This document shows, piece by piece, positions 22,581-34,946 of a DNA stretch of 64,000 bases. A model generated the notes under the pieces. It was not told the origin of the DNA, ran no database searches, and was given only the letters and a program-made list of their open reading frames with translations. How positions within the stretch are numbered: the stretch's first letter is position 1; every line of letters begins with the position of its first letter. Position numbers and translations under genes: made by a program. The stretch comes from Epiperipatus broadwayi (lineage: Eukaryota; Onychophora; Udeonychophora; Euonychophora; Peripatidae), in NCBI GenBank assembly GCA_028023455.1, contig JAQFVV010000111.1, positions 4,089,416 through 4,153,415 of the forward strand. The letters run 5' to 3'.

Positions 22581-24713
22581 GAATTTCATTTTTTTTATTG
22601 GAAGAATAGGAATAGGGGATTTGAAGTAATAGATATATGTAAAAGTTTTCTCCGAGTTGTCGCAGTGGGATGTATGTCATTTTTTAAAAACAAGATTACT
22701 ACCCTGAGAAGTTTGTTTTGGTCTAATATAATTATATGAAAATAAACATATAATTTTTCCGAGTTTGTTTCCTAATCTGAGCCAAATTTAATTTTTTTAA
22801 ATTAATTAACAAGTTAAATGTATCATAAGGTAAACATTTTTTTTCCGAGTTTAGTATATATATATATGAAATGAATATTTTTTATTTGAAAAGTTAACAC
22901 TCCGTTACTTGTTTTTTTGTGTGATTATAAAATGATATTTTTAGAGTTATAGCAATTTTTTTTCCCCCTAATGAGTAGTTTTATCATGACCAGTCACCAT
23001 ATTTTTTTTTGTCGTATAAAGTATATAGCTTCGATGAGGTGGAAGTGTCAAATATATACCCACCCGTCCTCCCTTAAAATAGCTTTTGTACTTTATGTTA
23101 TTTAATATTACTTAAATATGAGAAGTTTTGATGTAATAATGTTTTTTGAAATATAACATATATACGGTAGTGTTAATATTTTAGTAAAAATTACAAATAG
23201 GTAATATAATTTTTTTTCCGTTTGTATAAATTTTTGTAAAGATCTAAGAGATAACATTTTTCCATTAATAGAAAGTTTTTCTGAGATCTAAAGTTGATAA
23301 GTTCGAATTAACATGTGTCAACGTACAGTGTTAGCAAATTTTTTTTTTCACTTTCTCTGTGTTTCGTTTTTTTATATGAATAATTTTAATCATGCAAATT
23401 TTTTTTTTCACTTTTAAATATTTTGAAATTACGTTTCCGTGCAAACAATATATATATATAAAATAAGTTTTGTTTCAATAATAGCAAACTTAATTTTCAA
23501 CTTTATAAAAAGTAAATGCGTATGTTCATTTTAATAAAGATATATATATATATAAGATATTTTTGTATAACATATATGTCAGCCACTTTTAGCTAAGATT
23601 TTTTTTCTCAATTCGGATTATGCTATTGAATCATTTATTGAGTAACCGTTAGGTGAAGCCCTTGTTTTTTAGTGATCGTTTTTGGTGAAGACCCCCTTAG
23701 TAACTGTTAGGTGAAGACCACTTATACTTTAGAGTTTAGAATTGTCGAGTAGCCTGAAATAATAGGTCTAAGTCTGCAATCATTGCTTCCTTGTCATAGT
23801 CACGACCAGCATTTACTAGCCTGAAATAATAGAAGTATGCGGTCTGCAATATGATGAATCGTCTAATAAAATCGTATATGATAATAAAAAAATGTTTGTA
23901 TAGGTATATCTGTTTGTATATTTATATGTAGTCATATATATGCTTATTTAGTGAAGTACATATTCATATATATGGGTGTATATGGTATACATTTTGTTAT
24001 AGTTCGGTAAAACTCGTTTTTATATAAATGTTTTTGAAACAGTTTTTGATCTCGATGCATTTTCTGTAAAATTGCTTGATAATTGTTAATCTATTTCGGA
24101 TTGTGACCAAAATGGTAGTTGGTTTCGATACCAGGTTCATAATTGTCATGGGATTTTATTTTTATTTTTAATTTTTTTTAATGTATATTTTGTTTTGTTA
24201 ATCATACTTTAGGCTGTTAAATTGATTTTTTTTGTGTGTCATGACCAAAATGGTAACTGGTTTCGAACCCAGGTCAGACAAATTACCGTACTTAGTTGTT
24301 ATATGTCTTAGATTTAATTAATATTGTCATTTAAAATAGCATTTACTTATTCATGCAGAGATTTTTTTTTGAAAGTGAAGTGAAAATCAAAATAAATTGT
24401 AATCACTTTAAACTTTATAAATCCTTATCAATGTGTGCTTGGGTCATTATCCATTAATATGTATATTTAATATGGCCATTGTCTTGTCGACTGGCAACCT
24501 CATCAAATAAATTTGTTGGCAAGTGCAATTTTTTATATCGGAATACAAATAAACAAACCATAGGAAGGTAGATGATCAAAATAAAACTGTCTGTGTAGTG
24601 AGCCAAAATAATTTTTAAACATGACATGTATATTTTGCTCACATATTCCTTGATATATATATATATATATATACTTGTATATTAATGTAAATACATTTTT
24701 TTAGTTGTTTCAG

Positions 24714-24738
24714 GTGTCAGAGAAAGCCAAGTCAAGCT
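24714..24738 (+). other. Candidate 25-nt leader mini-exon (family B)
   Basis: A T-rich run ending in GTTTCAG (24707-24713) is followed by 25 nt and then by GTAAGT (24739-24744), a consensus-like donor. The equivalent position in family C (41424-41452) has the same layout. If spliced, it would remove most of the long leader. No RNA evidence is available. Confidence 0.4.
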
Positions 24739-25169
24739 GTAAGTGGGTTATTTTAATTATATTAACATAGCAGTGACATTTTAATGAAATATAAAAATAA
24801 ATAAAGTAAAGTGAGGAGAATAATATGTAGTAATAAATATTAAAAACAGACACAACAGGATTTTATTTTATTTTTTCATGTACACACAGATACATATAGG
24901 CAAAGGTTTAAGATAGGACCTCGTGAGGTAGGCAAAGTTAATTTCTGATAACATAAATAAAACAGATAGTTATATAAAATAAAGAACTTAGAATACTGAC
25001 TTAGTTATAATTTTAGAAAGAAGTAAAATTTTTTTTGATATACAGAAGGATATAGCTCCTAGATACACGTGATATAATATACTTATCTAGATTGTTTATA
25101 AAAGACAAAAATACATTTTACAAATAAGGTGGGATTGTTATATAACAAAATATCCAATAATAGGCAAAA

Positions 25170-26223
25170 ATGGACCAACAGAAGAAAGATGAACATTATG
25201 ACAGCAATGAGGAGGTAGTGCTCAACCTTTTAAATACGGCAACATGTATTCATAGCGACCAAAAATACAATTTGGAAAATCTCATCAAAGAAATGAGAGA
25301 CAAAAACAAAATGATGATGACCACGTTCTAACAAGTCATGGGAATGACTTCACAAAGATTGAACCTTTTGGAGGAAAACATGGTTCTCCATCTGCAACAT
25401 ACTACTAGAACAAAAGTATTGCCAGACAATGACACTCAGCTTAAGTCATTGATGGATAAGGATTTAGGAAAGGATATGCATACCTTGGACATGTCAGTCA
25501 AGCAGGAAATACAGGATGAAAAAAAAATGGACAGTTTAATGAGTATAGAAAGGAAATAAATAATTGTCAACTGCTGAACCCAATCCATGTGCAACAAGGC
25601 AACCAAATCCTTATGCCAATAATAATTAATCTGGTGACATCTCCTGTGGTAAAGTTTGTCCATATCCAATGTTTTAGAGGGGAACCAGGTGGAAACCCTA
25701 GACACCACCTAGACAGTCTAAAAATGTTTTTCAATTCCAGAATATGATAGAACAAGAAAAAGTGGCAATCTCCAGTCATCATTTAAAAGAATCTGCCAGA
25801 GACTAGTGGAACCCTCTGTCGATACAACCACAAACATTTATGGAATATGAGAATGCAGTGATGTCGATGTATTGGAGTGCAGAGCGGCAGGAAGGTTTGA
25901 TGTATTCGATAATGCATGAAAGATACCCAGCTAACCATCAAGAGACTTATGCTCAGTTTTTTGTTAGACAGGTAAATCGAATAAAAGCACTAAGTGCTTT
26001 CAATTATCTAGAAAAGCAGATAGTAAGGTTGATTAGGCACAACATGCCATCCTGGATAAGGGAAATATTGATAAGCAATCAAAAGGAAGATATTGAAGGT
26101 ACAACTTGTATACTAACAGCTATCAAATATGAAAATCTTGATGAAGACAGAAATGGAAAGGAGGTAAAATTTCAAAATAAATCTACCAAACAAAAGAGTG
26201 CAAACCTGTCAGAAGTAAAATAG
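25170..26223 (+). pseudogene. Gag of family B (broken)
   Basis: The ATG at 25170 starts a hydrophilic N-terminal region. TAA at 25329 interrupts it, the same frame goes on to a stop ending at 25559, and the frame changes before 25840-26223. Between them, around 25672-25800, the translation contains FRGEPGGNPRHHLDSLKMFF and LKESAR. These align with FRGNPGEEPIDHLDSIKEFF and LKEAAKAWW in the family C Gag, so the two are homologous. The C-terminal part (YENAVMSMYW, then AQFFVRQVNRIKAL and IVRLIRHNMPSW) also matches C. No zinc knuckle is visible. Expected role: capsid assembly and RNA packaging. It is followed within 8 bp by the protease frame. Confidence 0.75.
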
Positions 26224-26230
26224 GGAAGGT

Positions 26231-26446
26231 GTGCCATCCCATACAGCAATTGTACAACAAAAGGATAACGAAGAAGACATACACTCAAACACAAACTCAG
26301 TCATTCAAGTAAATATAAATGACAATAAAATACAAGCATTAGTTGACCCAGGCAGTCAAGTATCTATTGTATCAAAAAAACTAGCCACAGAATATGAAAG
26401 CAAACCAAGATACTTAAAGTTACCCATGTGGAAGAAAAATGAATAG
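26231..26446 (+). pseudogene. Retroviral-type aspartic protease domain of family B
   Basis: The segment IQALVDPGSQVSIVSKKL matches the ALVDTGSQ active-site block of Ty3-type proteases, which mature the Gag and Pol proteins. The catalytic Asp codon is at 26345-26347. The residue after it is Pro instead of the usual Thr or Ser, which would be expected to abolish activity. The frame ends at 26446, and the following ~150 bp to the RT frame have decayed. Confidence 0.75.
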
Positions 26447-26596
26447 TGAATGATACCAAAGGTGGTTTGAGATTACAATTAGCAGCAAATGTTTTAATCA
26501 TGCCTTCTTAGTAATGGAAAGGTTGTTGTATGACTTATTATTAGATTCAGATTTTCTTCAGCAGTATCAAGGAATCATATATTACCCAACAAAGAG

Positions 26597-27427
26597 ATGT
26601 TTGTTAGAAGATACAAGTCCCATTTACAACGTGGTCAAGATAATCACTCCATTGGCAGTTGTGTTGTACAAGCAATCGATGAGGAAATGATAAAACAAAA
26701 AGTTGGAAGATCAATGATTAAGAATAAGGAGCACAGTCAGCAGTTGAAACAAATTTTACAGGGATACACAGCAGTATTTTCTGGTGTATCAGGGAAAATT
26801 AGAGGGTATACTCACCGAATTAGGCTTAGAGAGGAATCATACCAGCAAACAAAAACTTATCCTATCCTGTTCCAATACAGAGAGGAAATGGATAAACAAA
26901 TAAATCAGATGCTGGAATGGGATATTATCGAACAGGCCCCTTCACCATACAATAATACATTGATTGTAATCAAGAAAAAAAATGGAAATGTTCATTTGTG
27001 TTTGGATGCGTACTGCCTAAATAATGTGACCATTCTGGAACATGATGTGCTGCCGCCAATGCATGAAACATTTGTGCAGCACACAGGGAAGACTGTATTC
27101 TCATCCATGTACATGACAGCGAGTTATTGGCAAATGGCATTGGACCACCGTAATAGAAAGTATACGGCATTTCGTTACAATGGCCAGACTCACGTGTTCA
27201 AGAGAGTTCCATTCAGTTTAATTAACTGTGGAGCAGGCCTCATGAGATTTTTGAAGAATGTTTTATCTGTTCAAATACAGGAACACATGGTTTGTTACAT
27301 GGACGATATTGTGATCGCCTCAAAAGACATCGATGAGCATTTGTGTCATTTGGAAAGCTTCTTTGGTAAATGCGTACGTGAAAATATAACCATCAACATG
27401 GAAAAGAGTTTTTGGGCCATGTTGTAA
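26597..27427 (+). pseudogene. Ty3-type reverse transcriptase of family B
   Basis: 276 residues holding most RT blocks in order: MLEWDIIEQAPSPYNN near the start of the fingers, VIKKKNGNVHLCLDAYCLNN (normally R-x-C-x-D-x-R-x-L-N), ASYWQMALDHRNRKYTAF, FKRVPFSLINCGAGLMRF and the catalytic CYMDDIVIAS with YMDD at 27296-27307. The order and wording are those of Ty3/mdg-type elements. Several conserved positions are changed (Cys for Arg in the LCLDAY block; INCGAGLMRF where APATFQ is usual). The frame slips near 27412 into the next segment. It would make DNA from the element RNA, but is decayed. Confidence 0.88.
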
Positions 27428-28207
27428 ATAGTCAAGGTGTCAAATCCCATCCTGCAAAAATAAATGCTATAAAGAATTTTCCAACTCCCACCAACCAGAA
27501 GCAGGTTCGAGCATTTCTAGGATTGTGTAATTTCTATCACCACTTTTATCCTAGATTTGCTTATGACACCACACAGCTAATTGAATTAATAAAGAAGAGT
27601 AGTAAAAAATGAGAATGGAAAGATAGGCATGAGCAAGAAATGTCTAAAGTAAAACATAAGTTCTTGGAAACAGTAATGGAATACCATCTGGATTTTGCCC
27701 ACCCCTGTTACCTTCAAACAGATAGCAGTAGGTAAGGCTTGGGTGCTGTGTTGTTTCAAATTGGTGATAAAAATGAGCATCAAGTGTTGCTTTATTAGTC
27801 GGACTTTGAGAGGGGCAGAAAAGCATTATACAGCAACTGAACAGGAGACATTAGCAATAGTGTGGGCATGCCAGAAACTGAAACAGTTTTTGTTGGGATC
27901 AGAAGTGGTAATCATAACTGATCACAAATGTTTGGAATTTCTGAACAAGAGCTTTTTAAATAATGACAGATTGATAAGATGGAACCTGATTTTTCAACAG
28001 TTTAAGTATAGTGTCATTTATTGCCCAGGATCACATAATATTGTGGCTGATATTTTAAGCTGCCACCCTGTGCCCATGGCTGCTCAGAATCCAGATTTAG
28101 GAAAGCAGACAATGAAGATAATGACAACCACAGCAGGAAACACAGTGGAATCTCACCTCCAGAATTTAGTGTATTGGCAGGCCCAGGATGCTCAATATAA
28201 AAAATAA
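27412..28207 (+). pseudogene. RT thumb/connection and RNase H of family B
   Basis: 27412-27612 encodes GHVVNSQGVKSHPAKINAI and RAFLGLCNFYHHFYPRFA, the standard Ty3 block after the YxDD motif. After a stop and a frame change, the RNase H part carries the first acidic residue in LQTDSSR, the Glu in TATEQETLAIVWAC and the Asp in ITDHKCLEFL, then DRLIRWNLIFQQF and YCPGSHNIVADILSCHP, all typical of Ty3 RNase H, which removes the RNA strand. Stops (at about 27612 and in the TDSSR segment) and the frame change at about 27780 break it. Confidence 0.85.
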
Positions 28208-28331
28208 TTAACATTATTACATCTAAGATGGCAGCCAGTGGCACTATAATCAATATAGAATCACAGATGGGATCCTTCAGATTAATACCAAAAGCCCTCA
28301 CAATCCATGGAAAGTCATAATACCTCACAAA

Positions 28332-29348
28332 TTGAGAAACCAAATTATTACCCACATCCATCAGTTGGTGGGACATTATGGTCCTCGAAAAGTAGAAGAA
28401 GCAATAAAACGTCAATTTTATTGGCCAGGGATGTACTCACAGATCCTACATGTGTTGAAAACCTGTGATATTTGTGCTCAGAGCAAGGCACCAAATCATT
28501 CGTATGCAGGAGAGCCACAGACAATCCTCACATCTATACCGAATGAGCTGCTAGCTGTAGATCATTATGGCCCATTACCAATGTTTTGATGATTTCAGTA
28601 TTTGTTTATCACATATGATGTGTTTTCAAAGTATGTGAAAGCATATCCAGTAAGGACAGCAAACTCTAGAGGAGCAATAAAGGCACTTCAGGAAAAACAG
28701 TTGCCGGAAGTTGGATAACCTCAGATAGTGATATCTGATCATGGCACAGTGTTTACATCCAAAGAATGGAAGACATGGATGGCTAAACAAGGAATTCATC
28801 ATAGGCTAACTTCCATTAAAAATCCACAGGCTAACCCTTATGAGAAAGTCATGTGAGAAATAGGGCAAATCTTTAGGACATATATTCTAACCAACCACCA
28901 GGACTGGGTAAATAAAACTGAAAAGGTGGTACAATATATTAACAAAACAATGAATGAGTCGACAAGATTTATGCCAACTCACCTGAATTATGAGAAAGAA
29001 TATCCTCAGTTATTTAAAACCAAAATGCCGATGGAAGAGGAGAAGATAGATAAACTACAAGATCAAAAAATAGCATATGAACAATTAAAACAGGCAGCAC
29101 TGCACCAGAAAAATAAAAAACAATACCAGCAATATCAATTCAGGCAAGGGAAGCAAGTATGGCTGAGAGATCCTAGGCCAAGTAATACATTGTGGAAAGA
29201 ATTCAAAAAGTTTTTCCCAATATATCAAGGGCCATACACATTGAAAAAGAAATGCGGGAGAAATGCTTTACTTTTGGAAGATCGTAATGGCGTAAAAGGA
29301 GTATACAATGCCAGAAACATAAAACCTTGGATACCACTGGACCTCTGA
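28332..29348 (+). pseudogene. Integrase of family B
   Basis: Opens with the HHCC zinc domain (HIHQLVGHYG, later CDICAQSK), then the catalytic core: Asp in LLAVDHYGP (28560), Asp in IVISDHGTVFTS (28737) and Glu in NPQANPYEKVM (28842), all in one frame with spacing like D,D-35-E. The C-terminal part ends in a GKQVWLR / FFPIYQGPYTL block as in Ty3 integrases. Stops at about 28587, 28713 and 28851 break it. No chromodomain is obvious after it. It would insert the DNA copy; the (TA)n flanks of families A, B and C suggest a preference of this kind of integrase (inference). Confidence 0.87.
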
Positions 29349-29438
29349 AAATTTAGAAAGTAAAAAGATAAATATAGTTTGTTAAACTAAAAACAACATG
29401 GACTCAATTTAAGATACAGGAGATTGAATTATGGATAT

Positions 29439-32400
29439 CATCATCATCATCATCAACCATTATCAATCCACTGCAGGATAAAGGTCTCTCCAAGTTTAAT
29501 CCATCTTCTCCGATCTTTAGCTTTTCTTCTCCACAACACCCCTGCACATTTTCTTATTTCATCCATCCATCTCACATGTGGTCTCTTTCTGGGTCTTTTA
29601 CAATCTATTGGAATCCAGTTTAAAATTTCAATTGTTCATCTATTATCATCTCTTCTAGCAATATGTCCAGCCCAACTCCATTTCAATCTTTTAATTTTTT
29701 CAATAAGGTCAGTAACACCTGTTTGTTGTCTTACCCATACATTGCGTTTTCGATCTCTTCTTGTTACTCCCAACATACATCTCTCCATACTCCTTTGAGT
29801 GGTCTGAAGTCTCTGTATTGCTCTTCTATTAAGTGTCCAAGTCTCAGATCCATAAGTAAGAACTGGTAAAACACATTTGTTAAAAACCATTCTTTTCAAA
29901 CATATAGGCATATTTCCTTTTAGTATCAAGTTATTTCTACCAAAAGCACTCCAACCAAGTTTAATTCTATGATTAATTTCCTCCATTATGTTTCCATCTG
30001 TATTAATAATCTAACCAAGGTATTTGTAACTGTTAACTTCTTCTAATTCTTCATAATCAATCTTTATTTTCATATTTTGAGCAAATCGATTAAACATTAC
30101 TTTAGTCTTTTTAACATTTATCTTTAGTCCTACTTTTCTACTTTCATCTGCTAACTCCTGCAACATTTTCTGCAGCTCTGAAGCATTATTTGCAAAAACA
30201 ACTATATCATCTGCGAAATCTAAATGACTTAAATACTCTCCATTTACTTTCACGTCTTTAATTTCCCATTTTAATCCACGAAATACTTCTTGCAGCACTG
30301 CTGTAAAGAGATTTGGAGATATGGAGTCACCTTGTCTTACACCTTTCTCAATGTTGATTTTTCCAGTATCATTATGTAATCTAATTGTTGCTGTTGCATT
30401 TTTATAAACATTCTTTAAAATATGACAATAACCTGGATCTATACCTTGATGATCCAATGCTTTAATCACTGAAGAAATGTGTATAGAATCTAATGCCTTT
30501 TCATAATCTACAAATCCAAAACATAATGACAACTCATATTCATTTATTGTACTAAAACCACTTTTAAATCCAGCTTGTTCTCTTGGTTGGTGGAAATCCA
30601 AATTTCTCTGTAGACGAGTTGTAATTATCTTGGTAAAATTTTTATATAAAACTGATAAAAGGCTGATAGGTCTGTAATTTCTAATATCTTCTTTATCACC
30701 TTTTTTAAATATTAATTTTATTACTGCATTCTTCCAATCTTCCGGTACATCTTTATCATTTAGACATTTGGTATATAACTTTGCTAAAATTGTTTCTATT
30801 TCTTCACCTGCTTCTTTTAATATATCAATTATAATTCCATCATTTCCTGGAGCCCTTCCTTTCTTCATACACTTAATTGCATGTCTCACTTCTTCATTTA
30901 AAATTCTGGGCAATTTGGAAAATGTAATGGATATAGAGGTACTTGTTCTTTATTACTATATAATTCTTGATAAAAATCTTCTACCAATTTCATGATGTCA
31001 TCTCTCTTTTTAGTAATAATTCCATCTTTTTTTCTTATTGCAGATATAAATTTCCTACCAATACCAAAATGTTGTTTAACATATTTGAGACTTTTATTTT
31101 CTTCTACAGCTTTCCTTGCTATTTCACAGTTATACTTTCTTATATCATTTTCAACTCTTTTCCGTACCATTTTACAAAATTCGAGATATTCAATTCTTTT
31201 TAATACATCATTTTTGTATATCTTCATATTCCTTCTTTTCTTCATAAATTCTCCAGTCTCAGTAGAAATTTTATTAGTCAATTGCTGCTTTTTTCTACCA
31301 GCTATGTTTGTTGCAGTTTTTAAAAGTGTATCAGTTATTTTCATATTAATTTCATTCAAATCTGTATCATGTTCAAAATCTCCTAACACTTGAAACCTAT
31401 TTGTAAGTTCTAATTTAAATTCATTAGAATGTTTCTGAAGAGTAGGAATATAAACTGTAAATATTGTTTTTCTTAATAATTTTTGCCTTTCTAGTTTTAC
31501 ATTAACACGTAACTTACACCTTACTAATCGATGATCACTTTCTGTGTTAAATTTATTAAGAACATTACAATCTTGAAATATGTATTTTCTGTTAGTCAAA
31601 ATATAATCCAATTTTGCTGTACCTTCATTTGGATGCTTCCATGTCCATTTCCTTTTAACATTTTTCTCAAAAAATGAAATCATAATATAAAGTTTTTCTT
31701 TTTCTGCAAACTCCATAAGTCATGTCCTCTCTCATTTCTATTACCATAACCAAAATTACCTAGAGCAATTTCATCTTTCATTTGTCTACCAATTCTAGCA
31801 TTAAAGTCTCCCATAACAATTTTAAAATGTTGTTTACTCTGATCGAAAACCTTTTGTCCATCCATATAAAAATCTTCTACTACTTCATCACTATGAGAAC
31901 TTGTTGGGGCATAAACCTGAATTATCTGCATTTGGTATCTGCTATTAAGTTGTATAACTAATCTTGCAACTAATCTTGCCACTCTGTCCGATACATCATC
32001 AATCTTCACAATATTGTTCTTCCACTTTTTATTTATAATGAATCCTACTCCACTTGTATTTCCAATATGTGTGCCTTTATAATAGAGTATATGTTCACTT
32101 TTTAAATCAATTGTTTCTTCTCCTTTTCTTCTAACTTCACAAAGTCCAATAATGTCCCATTTAATATAAGATAGTTCTTCTTCTAATTCTTGCGATCTTC
32201 ATTCACTTGAAACTGATCTGCAGTTGTAAGTACCTAAATAAAAAGTCATCATCAAATGGTAGCCTGGGTACGCAATCAGGGAATTCTTAGCACCCTCTGC
32301 CTTTGGCCACCAATCTCTGCCTTGGTTGGTGACTTTACTGCCTCCTGGGAATAAGGGCCATGCTTTATTTTTGTCTGTCATAATTGTATATATGTATTGG

Positions 32401-32723
32401 AAAAATATTTATCATTTACACAAACATTCATTCTGCCTTATCAGGTACTGAGAAGAAAGACCATGGTGTTTCTTGATCTTAAACTCAGAGGTTTTTAAAA
32501 AGCCAATAAACTCACCATGCTGGCTAATGCATGTTGGTGAGAAGCCCATCCATGTTCATATACTATATGAATAATCACATAGTAATAACAGCTGCAACGA
32601 CAAGAATGTATGGAGTGAGCATTAGGAATTTGCCCTGCTCAGTTCCTTTAAAGCCTCCAAGAGGAATCAAAGGGTCTCCTTTCAGTTAATAGCAAACTCC
32701 TTTCTGCAGCCAATAATAAAAAT
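29439..32723 (-). mobile_element. RTE-type LINE, ~3.3 kb, apparently full length, nested in family B
   Basis: The 12-mer AATTATGGATAT is found at 29427-29438 and 32724-32735, directly outside both ends, a perfect target duplication. The 3' end on the minus strand is a (TGA)n tail (plus-strand TCA repeats, 29439-29456), as in RTE-class elements. About 340 bp of 5' untranslated sequence precede the ORF. Length, one endonuclease-RT ORF and a microsatellite tail fit the RTE (BovB/RTE-X-like) clade. It landed after the family B integrase gene and before its 3' LTR, so it is younger than the B insertion or entered a B copy that later moved; the first is simpler. Confidence 0.93.
29440..32381 (-). 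pseudogene. RTE endonuclease-reverse transcriptase ORF (broken)
   Basis: Starts at the minus-strand ATG at 32381. N-terminal APE-type endonuclease: LGTYNCRSV near the start, then GLCEVRRKG (catalytic Glu), IIQVYAPTS, VMGDFNARIG and later ESDHRLVRCKL (the C-terminal SDH block). The RT has GRAPGNDGI, RNYRPISLLSV, KGVRQGDSISPNLF and the catalytic FADD at 30206-30217 (plus coordinates). The C-terminus has VLTYGSETWTL and WAGHIARR, the usual block after the RT of RTE and related LINEs. Damage: in-frame stops at 32199, 30011 and 29636 and frame shifts near 31700 and 30910. The ORF ends inside the (TGA)n tail, whose first TGA is the stop codon. It would nick the target and copy its RNA there. Confidence 0.9.
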
Positions 32724-32735
32724 AATTATGGATAT

Positions 32736-32900
32736 ACCGTTAGTTATATAGTAAAAGAAAGAAAGACTTAGTCAGTAACAAATTAAGTATTATAGCAAAT
32801 AAAGAGTAGGCTTGAACTCACCTGGTGCAAAATTTTTACCTCTGACCTGAAGCAACAGCATTTTTTTTAACATTTTTTTTCCTCACTAACTATTGGGAAA
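32736..32900 (+). other. 3' untranslated end of family B internal region
   Basis: About 165 bp between the LINE and the 3' LTR, ending TATTGGGAAA directly before the LTR. The GGGAAA is a weak polypurine tract. No envelope frame is seen. Confidence 0.6.
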
Positions 32901-34054
32901 TAAAGCAATGGATCTGAAATCTGATCCATGCTTTACAGCCTTCTATAAACTTGGTTAGTATTATAGACCTGAATTAAGTTTATAGTTCAATATCAGCAGG
33001 GTTTTGCATTAAAGTTAAAATTAATTACATTTATATAATTTGTTTTGCATTTAAATATTTTGTTAAATAAATTCCATTCTAAGATTAGATTTCTGTTAAT
33101 AAAAATTACTTGTAAAATCAGTTAGTCAAACAGATATATACGTCAAGCATATATATATGAGTTAATTCAAAATTCTGCTGAAATAAAATACATATTAAAA
33201 GAAATAAGTATGTATTTTTCTTTTTAAATCTTGTTCAAATATTTAGTATGATTTGATTTTGAGATGAGCCCGCCAACATTTTCTAAAAGAATGTATATTT
33301 TTAATTAATTAGCCCATTCACGGAAAATTAAGGCCTTCTCTTTCTTTTTTAATTAATAAAATTCAAAGTTTAAAAAAAGAAATTTAGAGTAAAAAAGTAA
33401 AGGTTATTTTTAGAAAATGTTACCTTGAAAGAAAGGAGCATGAGGGCTTATGAAGATCTAAGACCATACAAACAATAGAAGGTAGCTGACAAAGAGGGTA
33501 TAAATAGAAGAGAGAACAAAAGACGAGGTTATTCAAAGTTTTCTTGCTGGCATTAAGATTTCTCTTTGGAGAACTCTTGCAGATTTTGCTTTTGCTTGTT
33601 AAGATTTTATTCCACAAATTTATACAACTGTCAACTTCAAAATCATGGAGAAGTTTGAACATGCTCAAGCTAAAAGTCATATGAATTTGATGGATTCTAC
33701 TATGCTTGGCTAGGCAAATAAATAGCTTTGCCTATCGCCGAGGTTCCTAAATACCATCCCAAATGCCGTTGTATCCACCTAATAGTGATCTGAACTCTGT
33801 GCTGTGTCTGTAGGACTTTTCATGAAACCATGCTATATATTTCCATTTTCATTGTCCGGACAAATACCTATCGACAGTTGGATCAAGCCATGATGCCACC
33901 GAACAGGAGTAAGGAACCAGGATGGTAATCATATCTCTCCTCCATTGAACTATTTACTTTCTACTTTTTTGTTCATACCTTTCTTAATTGAATTATATTA
34001 TGAATTATTTTATTTAATGATATTTGTAATGTAACCATTTTGTTAGACTAATCT

Positions 34055-34092
<38 letters not shown>

Positions 34093-34946
34093 CATCTATC
34101 TATATTTAACCTTTTTTCCTTCATTATTCTTCATTACTAACATGTGTAAATATTTTGTATTCCATTGCGGTTAAGTTTAAAAGTTAATTTTTTTCATTTA
34201 AAATCTCTTTCCAATTTTATTTATGTTTCTAAATTCCATACAAGTAAGTTTCCTTTGTTTGCCAACTTGATCTCCTCAATAATGCTTTTTTTGTCCACCA
34301 GTAGCTTATTACGTATATATGATTTAGCTACATACATTTTAAATAATTTTTAAATTATCTGTTTTTAGCGCAAAGCAATTAGAAATGCTTTGCGAAAGAT
34401 TTTTACTATTGTACTTTATCGAGGAGATTCAAGTTGCCAATTTTATTAAAATTGGGAAGAAAAGACTTAGACCGCAAAAATATTATATCGTTTAATCTGT
34501 TTTTAGTGTCTAATTAGTTTTTCATTAATTTAGGGGAATAGCGGAGGCCATTAAAAACATTCTTAATATTTTAAAGTCATTAATTAAACATATTATTTAA
34601 CTATAAAAAGTGTGAGTTTCCTAATTTTATTATAATGCTTTATTTTACTTTTCCAATGATCCAGGCACCCAAAACACATGTTTCTTAGTACTTTTATTGC
34701 ACATTTAACTATTTAGCTTCATAGGTGTTCCCATCCATGTCTCTACCTCTGTTGCTAAGCTTTGTGGCTGGTGAGAAAATAATTTATGTGTGTCTCAGAT
34801 AATGTTGTTTGTTTGTAATTAGCCTCGAGAATAGGCAAATAGGGCAGAGGTCATAGTATGATTTAATATCTCACATATGGATGGCCTCAAGGTACTTTTT
34901 CCTAGTATTCCAACTGTTTTCAACCAACATACATCATCTGATTGTC

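Larger units (their letters stand above)
22539..25169 (+). other. Long untranslated leader of family B
   Basis: 2.6 kb without a credible frame. Three features stand out. First, a TTTTCCGAG-type motif recurs at about 22548, 22648, 22756 and 22850, roughly 100 bp apart. Second, a GTTAGGTGAAG block occurs twice (about 23648 and 23707), resembling the AGGTGAAGACC blocks of the family C leader, and a TAGCCTGAAATAATAG block occurs twice (about 23751 and 23817). Third, a 33-bp block with GACCAAAATGGTA and TGGTTTCGA is repeated at 24104 and 24242. A candidate mini-exon is at 24714-24738. These could serve RNA packaging or splicing (inference). Confidence 0.6.

Noticed and set aside
24104-24274. Minus-strand tRNA B-box-like GGGTTCGAAACC in the B leader
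   Set aside because: No A box at the right distance, and the block is one of two local repeat copies, so it is not called a tRNA or SINE.
29424-29869. Plus-strand frames over 29424-29869
   Set aside because: They are antisense to the LINE C-terminus.
29349-32900. An envelope gene downstream of family B integrase
   Set aside because: The space is filled by the LINE. The remaining ~250 bp of element sequence encode nothing.
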